The notes below the pieces were generated by a model, which did not search any database, was not told the DNA's origin, and was given only the letters and a program-made list of their open reading frames with translations. From the NCBI GenBank assembly GCA_016720745.1, contig JADKKA010000019.1:124001-188000 (forward strand): DNA of 64,000 bases. Direction: 5' to 3'. Both the position numbers and the translations under genes were made by a program. Source of the stretch: Chitinophagaceae bacterium (GTDB taxonomy: Bacteria > Bacteroidota > Bacteroidia > Chitinophagales > Chitinophagaceae). Position 1 is the first letter of the stretch; each line of letters opens with the position of its first letter. Below are positions 60,657-64,000 of the stretch, piece by piece.

Positions 60657-60664
60657 TAGCTTTG
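60657..60664 (+). promoter_or_regulatory. -7 box for frr (TAGCTTTG)
   Basis: Exact TAnnTTTG. A TTTG 16 bases upstream (60637-60640) is at the end of the preceding terminator. Leader of about 30 bases. Confidence 0.5.
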
Positions 60665-60697
60665 CCAACCGCTTAACGCGTACTAAAAGAAAACAAT

Positions 60698-61261
60698 ATG
60701 GCAGAAGATGTTGCATCAATTATCGCCGTGGCAGATGACCACATGAAAAAAGCGATCAATCACCTCGAAACAGAATTGGTAAAGATCAGGGCCGGAAAGG
60801 CCAACCCCCAGATGCTGGACGGGATCATGGTGGACTATTATGGCTCGCCCATGCCCATCAATCAGGTCGCCAATATCAGCGTGATGGACGCCAGAACCCT
60901 GAGTATTCAGCCCTGGGAGAAGAACATGCTCCAGCCCATCGAAAGGTCCATCATTGCAGCCAATATCGGTATCAACCCACAGAACGACGGGGTCTTGATC
61001 CGCATATTCCTGCCACCCCTTACCGAAGAACGAAGAAAAGAACTGGTGAAAAGATGCCAGGGAGAAGGAGAACATTCAAAAGTGGCGATCCGGAATATCC
61101 GCAGGGATGCCATTGAACATATCAAAAGACTTCAAAAGAACGGCCTGAGTGAGGATGCTGCGAAAGATGCAGAAGCCGATGTGCAGGTGGTGACTGATAA
61201 GTACACGGCAGCCGTGGAAAAACACCTGGCCGCTAAGGAAAAAGAGATCATGTCGGTATAA
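60698..61261 (+). CDS. frr: Ribosome recycling factor
   Basis: 187 residues. Splits the ribosome after termination with EF-G. Family blocks seen: KAGKANPQMLDGIMVDYYGSP, SIQPWEKNMLQPIERSI, RIFLPPLTEERRKELVKRC and VAIRNIRRDA. Normal length; complete. A ~45-base stem with T run follows. Confidence 0.96.
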   Translation: MAEDVASIIAVADDHMKKAINHLETELVKIRAGKANPQMLDGIMVDYYGSPMPINQVANISVMDARTLSIQPWEKNMLQPIERSIIAANIGINPQNDGVLIRIFLPPLTEERRKELVKRCQGEGEHSKVAIRNIRRDAIEHIKRLQKNGLSEDAAKDAEADVQVVTDKYTAAVEKHLAAKEKEIMSV

Positions 61262-61314
61262 TCAATTCTTAAAACAAATACCGAAGGATTTTTTTAGATA
61301 GTATTATTTTAATT

Positions 61315-61363
61315 AAGACACAAAGAAAGAGGACCGTAGATTCCTTTCTTTGTGTTTTTTTTT
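61315..61363 (+). terminator. Terminator after frr
   Basis: ACACAAAGAAAGAGGA ... TCCTTTCTTTGTGT stem, about 14 bases, followed by nine T; it lies 55 bases past the stop. Confidence 0.8.
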
Positions 61364-61690
61364 GCGTCTTAGCGGGAGAATATGATTTTGCTTCGCAGAA
61401 ATGAGAGAGACTTAACCCTGCCTACCGGCAGGCAGGCGCAAAGACGCCAAGACGCGAAGAGATGCGCTTTGTGTTCTTTGTGTCCCTGCCTGCCGGTAGG
61501 CAGGTTTGTGGAAAAAATACTACGGATAAAGATTTTGCTTTGCTCGAAGAGTCCTTTGGACAACAATAAGAGAGAAATTCACCGCAGAGGCAGAGAGGAC
61601 GGGGAGTTTTCGCAGAGGAATTATATTTGATTTTTGTTTCACTCTTAGCGCCCTTTGCGTGTATTTTCTTTGCGTCCTTTGCGTGAAAAA
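61364..61690. other. Gene-free repeat-rich gap before the EamA gene
   Basis: About 330 bases (429 counted from the frr stop) without a supportable gene. Holds a large inverted repeat (separate entry), a CACCGCAGAGGCAGAGAGGA run (about 61579-61620), and CTTAGCGCCCTTTGCGTGTA-type words (about 61648-61690) that end at the EamA stop codon. Confidence 0.6.
61417..61504. repeat. Large inverted repeat (possible cruciform or mobile palindrome)
   Basis: CCTGCCTACCGGCAGGCAGG at 61417-61436 and its exact reverse complement at 61485-61504, so 20-base arms separated by 48 bases. The intervening DNA (CGCAAAGACGCCAAGACGCG onward) is again rich in words found near 12.25 kb and elsewhere. Each arm is itself nearly palindromic. 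Confidence 0.85.
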
Positions 61691-62584
61691 TTATCCCCCC
61701 GCTTTCGCAACAGCCTTTTTATCCTTCAGATTCGTAATCAGAATTCCCAGCAGGATCAGCATTAAACTGAGCACAACTGCCACTGTAATTTTTTCATTTT
61801 TTACCAGCCCCCATCCAATAGCCACAAATGGAATACCATAGGTTACTGTACTGGCAAAAACACCGCCTGCTCTTTTCAAAAGAATATAAAACAGAATCGA
61901 AGCCACCGTCGTGCCGGCAATACCCAGCCCGGCACTGGCCAGTACCGACCATAAAGTAGAACTGTCAGACAAATCCAGTTGATGTGTTTGAAAAGCCAGT
62001 AAGATTACCAGGGATGGAATCGTAAGAAATGAAAATGCAAGCACGGCAATATCAAAGGAGGGGACAACTTTCAATTTGCGGGATACCATATTCACATTTA
62101 ATCCGTACAGAAAAGTGGCGAGTACGATAAAGCCGATATACATCAGGTCACCTGTTTTTCCACTCTTCGATACAAATAGCAGGATACTGCCGGTGAAACT
62201 GATCAGGATGCCCATCACCTGACGGCTATTCACTTTCAGTTGAAAGAAGGAAGCGCCTACGATCAATACAAAAATGGGAGTCAGGGAATTCAGGGTACCG
62301 GCAAATGAGCTATCGAGTTTTGTTTCGGCCAGACAAAATAAAAAGGCAGGAAAAAAACTTCCTAAAAAACCGGAGAGAATGATATAACTGATCTTGTCTT
62401 TAGGTATCCGCTTTATCACTGTCCAGGCAAAGGGTAGCAGGATTACTCCGGCAGAAAAAAGCCGGATGGCCGCCACCTGCCAGGCATTCAGTTTTTCCAG
62501 TCCGATCAGCATCAGCAGGAAGCTGCTTCCCCATATCAGGCAAAGGACCAAATAAAGCACCCAGCTCAGCATCCTGTTATTCAT
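61691..62584 (-). CDS. EamA/DMT-family membrane transporter
   Basis: 297 residues from MNNRMLSWVLYLVLCL (an upstream in-frame extension looks non-coding). Ten hydrophobic segments arranged as two EamA repeats of five. Signature-like TKLDSSFAGTLNSLTPIF in the first half and GVFASTVTYGIPFVAI in the second are typical of the family. Exports amino acids or related metabolites in known homologues; substrate unknown. Its last codons abut a word run. Confidence 0.9.
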   Translation of the reverse strand: MNNRMLSWVLYLVLCLIWGSSFLLMLIGLEKLNAWQVAAIRLFSAGVILLPFAWTVIKRIPKDKISYIILSGFLGSFFPAFLFCLAETKLDSSFAGTLNSLTPIFVLIVGASFFQLKVNSRQVMGILISFTGSILLFVSKSGKTGDLMYIGFIVLATFLYGLNVNMVSRKLKVVPSFDIAVLAFSFLTIPSLVILLAFQTHQLDLSDSSTLWSVLASAGLGIAGTTVASILFYILLKRAGGVFASTVTYGIPFVAIGWGLVKNEKITVAVVLSLMLILLGILITNLKDKKAVAKAGG

Positions 62585-62684
62585 GCAACAAATTTTGGAG
62601 CCGCAAAGGTCATGAAATGGCAGCAGCCTGCCGCAATAATTTTGATCTGTATTGAAATAGTATATTGTGTCGCAAATCTGCATT

Positions 62685-63431
62685 ATGGGAAAAATCAAGC
62701 TGAAAGAATTGTCCACCCGGGCCCCGGAAGGACTGGATAAAAAGGAAACCCGTGAAAAAACTGAAAAACTGGTGGCAGAACTGGATGAGCTCCAGAACCT
62801 GCTATTTGCGGAAGGAAAGCACTCGGTTTTAGTTGTGATCCAGGGGATGGATGGCAGTGGTAAGGATGGGGTGATCCGCAATGTGCTGGGCAATATGAAC
62901 CCACAGGGAGTAACGGTAAAATCTTACAAAGCCCCGACGGCGGAAGAACTCTCCCATGATTTTCTCTGGCGCATTCACCAGTATGCCCCTGCCAGGGGTA
63001 TGATACAGGTGTTTAACCGCTCCCACTACGAAGATATCCTCATCACCCGGGTACATAAATGGTGTGATGATGAAACAGCGGTAAAAAGAATGAAAGCCAT
63101 CAATGATTTTGAGCAATTACTGCAGGAACATAACCATACCCATATCCTGAAATTTTACCTCCATATCTCTCCGGAAGAACAACACGAGCGTTTGTCTGAG
63201 AGAATGAAGGATCCTGCCAAGATGTGGAAATACAATGAAAAAGATTTTGAGGAAGCCAAACTATGGGATGTCTATATGCAGATGTATGAAGAATGTTTCA
63301 ATGAATGCAATCGACCCGAGTGGACCATTGTACCGGCCGATCAGAACTGGTACAAGGAATACATCATTGCGTCCGCAGTCCATGAACTACTCAGCGGATT
63401 GGGCATGCAATTTCCGGGACTCAAAAAATAA
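62685..63431 (+). CDS. Polyphosphate kinase 2 family protein
   Basis: 248 residues from the ATG giving MGKIKLKELSTRAPEG (a GTG six codons upstream is also in frame). Transfers phosphate between polyphosphate and nucleotides, mostly making ATP/GTP from ADP/AMP in the short PPK2 group. Walker A is GMDGSGKDG; the core FNRSHYEDILITRVH and DPAKMWKYNEKDFEEAKLW are PPK2 diagnostic; VPADQNWYKEYI near the end. Resembles class III PPK2 in outline, but the nucleotide preference needs assay. Divergent from the EamA gene. Confidence 0.9.
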   Translation: MGKIKLKELSTRAPEGLDKKETREKTEKLVAELDELQNLLFAEGKHSVLVVIQGMDGSGKDGVIRNVLGNMNPQGVTVKSYKAPTAEELSHDFLWRIHQYAPARGMIQVFNRSHYEDILITRVHKWCDDETAVKRMKAINDFEQLLQEHNHTHILKFYLHISPEEQHERLSERMKDPAKMWKYNEKDFEEAKLWDVYMQMYEECFNECNRPEWTIVPADQNWYKEYIIASAVHELLSGLGMQFPGLKK

Positions 63432-63524
63432 AAATCTCCCGGGATTCTATTATATTTAATCGCCATTCTTTTAAGCCTTTGAGCGGGTTCAATAATTTTT
63501 TATCACACAAAAAACCAATTTGTT

Positions 63525-63902
63525 ATGGGAATGCTTAAGGAATTCAAGGAATTTGCCATGAAAGGAAACATCGTTGACCTGGCAGTGGCTGTTGTAATCG
63601 GTGGCGCTTTCGGGAACATTGTTACCAAATTCAATGAGAGTATCATCAGTCCGCTGATTGCAATGATCATGGGCAAGGGTGGCCTGTCAGAATTAACCGT
63701 TACCGCCGGCTCAGCTGTTTTTCCGGTTGGCTTATTCATCCAGGCGGTGATCGACTTTATCCTGATCGCCTTTGTACTCTTCCTGGTGATCAAGGCCATG
63801 AATTCAATGAAAAAGAAAGAAGAAGCCGCTCCGGCTGCTCCTGCCCCCACTCCGGAAGACATCCAACTGCTCCGGGAGATCAGGGATGCCCTTAAAAAGT
63901 AG
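63525..63902 (+). CDS. mscL: Large-conductance mechanosensitive channel
   Basis: 125 residues. Opens under membrane tension to release solutes during osmotic downshock. Two helices: GNIVDLAVAVVIGGAFGNIVTKF (TM1, pore) and FIQAVIDFILIAFVLFLVIKAM (TM2), a short periplasmic loop, and a C-terminal helix after a Pro/Ala linker (PAAPAPTPEDIQLLREIRDALKK). Normal length; complete. A hairpin and another promoter follow. Confidence 0.95.
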   Translation: MGMLKEFKEFAMKGNIVDLAVAVVIGGAFGNIVTKFNESIISPLIAMIMGKGGLSELTVTAGSAVFPVGLFIQAVIDFILIAFVLFLVIKAMNSMKKKEEAAPAAPAPTPEDIQLLREIRDALKK

Positions 63903-63938
63903 TAAAAAACCGGGTTTTTGGCCTATCGCCGATTCCCT

Positions 63939-63946
63939 TACTTTTG
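63939..63946 (+). promoter_or_regulatory. -7 box (TACTTTTG) before the window end
   Basis: Exact TAnnTTTG lies right before the hairpin at 63947-63984. Any gene it serves starts outside the window, or the match is chance. Confidence 0.3.
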
Positions 63947-63990
63947 TAAGTCCTGTACACTAAGAATGAGTACAGGACTTTTTTTTACCG
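63947..63990 (+). terminator. Terminator after mscL
   Basis: AAGTCCTGTAC ... GTACAGGACTT stem with an 11-base loop, then eight T. About 45 bases past the mscL stop. Confidence 0.85.
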
Positions 63991-64000
63991 TTTACAATCA

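Noticed and set aside
1..64000. tRNA, rRNA, riboswitch or attachment-site candidates
   Set aside because: Scanning the gaps by eye gave no cloverleaf, CCA-ended stem set, rRNA core sequence or integrase-linked repeat; all gaps over 300 bases are repeat-rich or AT-rich.

Overview
This window looks like chromosomal core DNA of a Bacteroidota bacterium, most probably a Chitinophagaceae-like member of the Chitinophagales; the family-level call is an inference. The evidence is: proteins with type IX secretion (T9SS) C-terminal sorting domains, the T9SS regulator PorX, a fused lpxC-fabZ gene, a transketolase split into subunits, SprB-type repeats, little Shine-Dalgarno signal, and Bacteroidota -7 boxes (TAnnTTTG) in front of several genes. 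I found no rRNA, tRNA, CRISPR array, insertion sequence or phage.

Layout. 0-1.2 kb: the tail of an unknown gene, then a subclass B1-like metallo-beta-lactamase whose reading frame runs antisense into ppdK. 1.0-3.8 kb: ppdK (pyruvate phosphate dikinase). 4.1-14.9 kb (minus strand): a Complex I operon nuoA-B-C-D-H-I-J-K-L-M-N plus a small coupled gene. nuoE, nuoF and nuoG (the NADH-oxidising module) are absent from it, and a stand-alone ferredoxin-NADP reductase-like gene sits just upstream. 15.8-28.2 kb: secreted proteins, mfd, and a giant T9SS subtilase. 28.3-35.4 kb: gyrB, lpxC-fabZ, a WG-repeat protein, lpxD and an HD hydrolase. 35.4-41.1 kb: porX, a DUF3857/transglutaminase protein, small genes and a broken PhnP-like hydrolase. 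41.2-46.3 kb: acyl-CoA dehydrogenase convergent with a biotin-dependent acyl-CoA carboxylase operon. 46.5-54.5 kb: the least explained part, with two Cys-rich secreted proteins, a basic protein of unknown family, a membrane protein overlapping a histidine kinase, its response regulator, and a secreted tyrosinase. 54.5-64 kb: ABC exporter, rbfA, LolC-like permease, transketolase N-subunit, WecA-like transferase, frr, an EamA transporter, PPK2 and mscL.

Two features stand out. First, many intergenic gaps, including five inside the nuo operon, carry low-complexity 'word runs' of several unrelated vocabularies (AGTCnnC, TTTTCAA, AATACC, CCACTAG, TTTGCGT). They very often end at or within a few bases of a stop codon. 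Second, several genes that should be intact are broken by single-base indels in homopolymers or by a deletion (porX, an HD hydrolase, pccB twice, a PhnP-like gene, probably the metallo-beta-lactamase end). Most lie between 34.5 and 43.7 kb. This is either assembly error or real decay, and it should be settled before reading biology into those genes.
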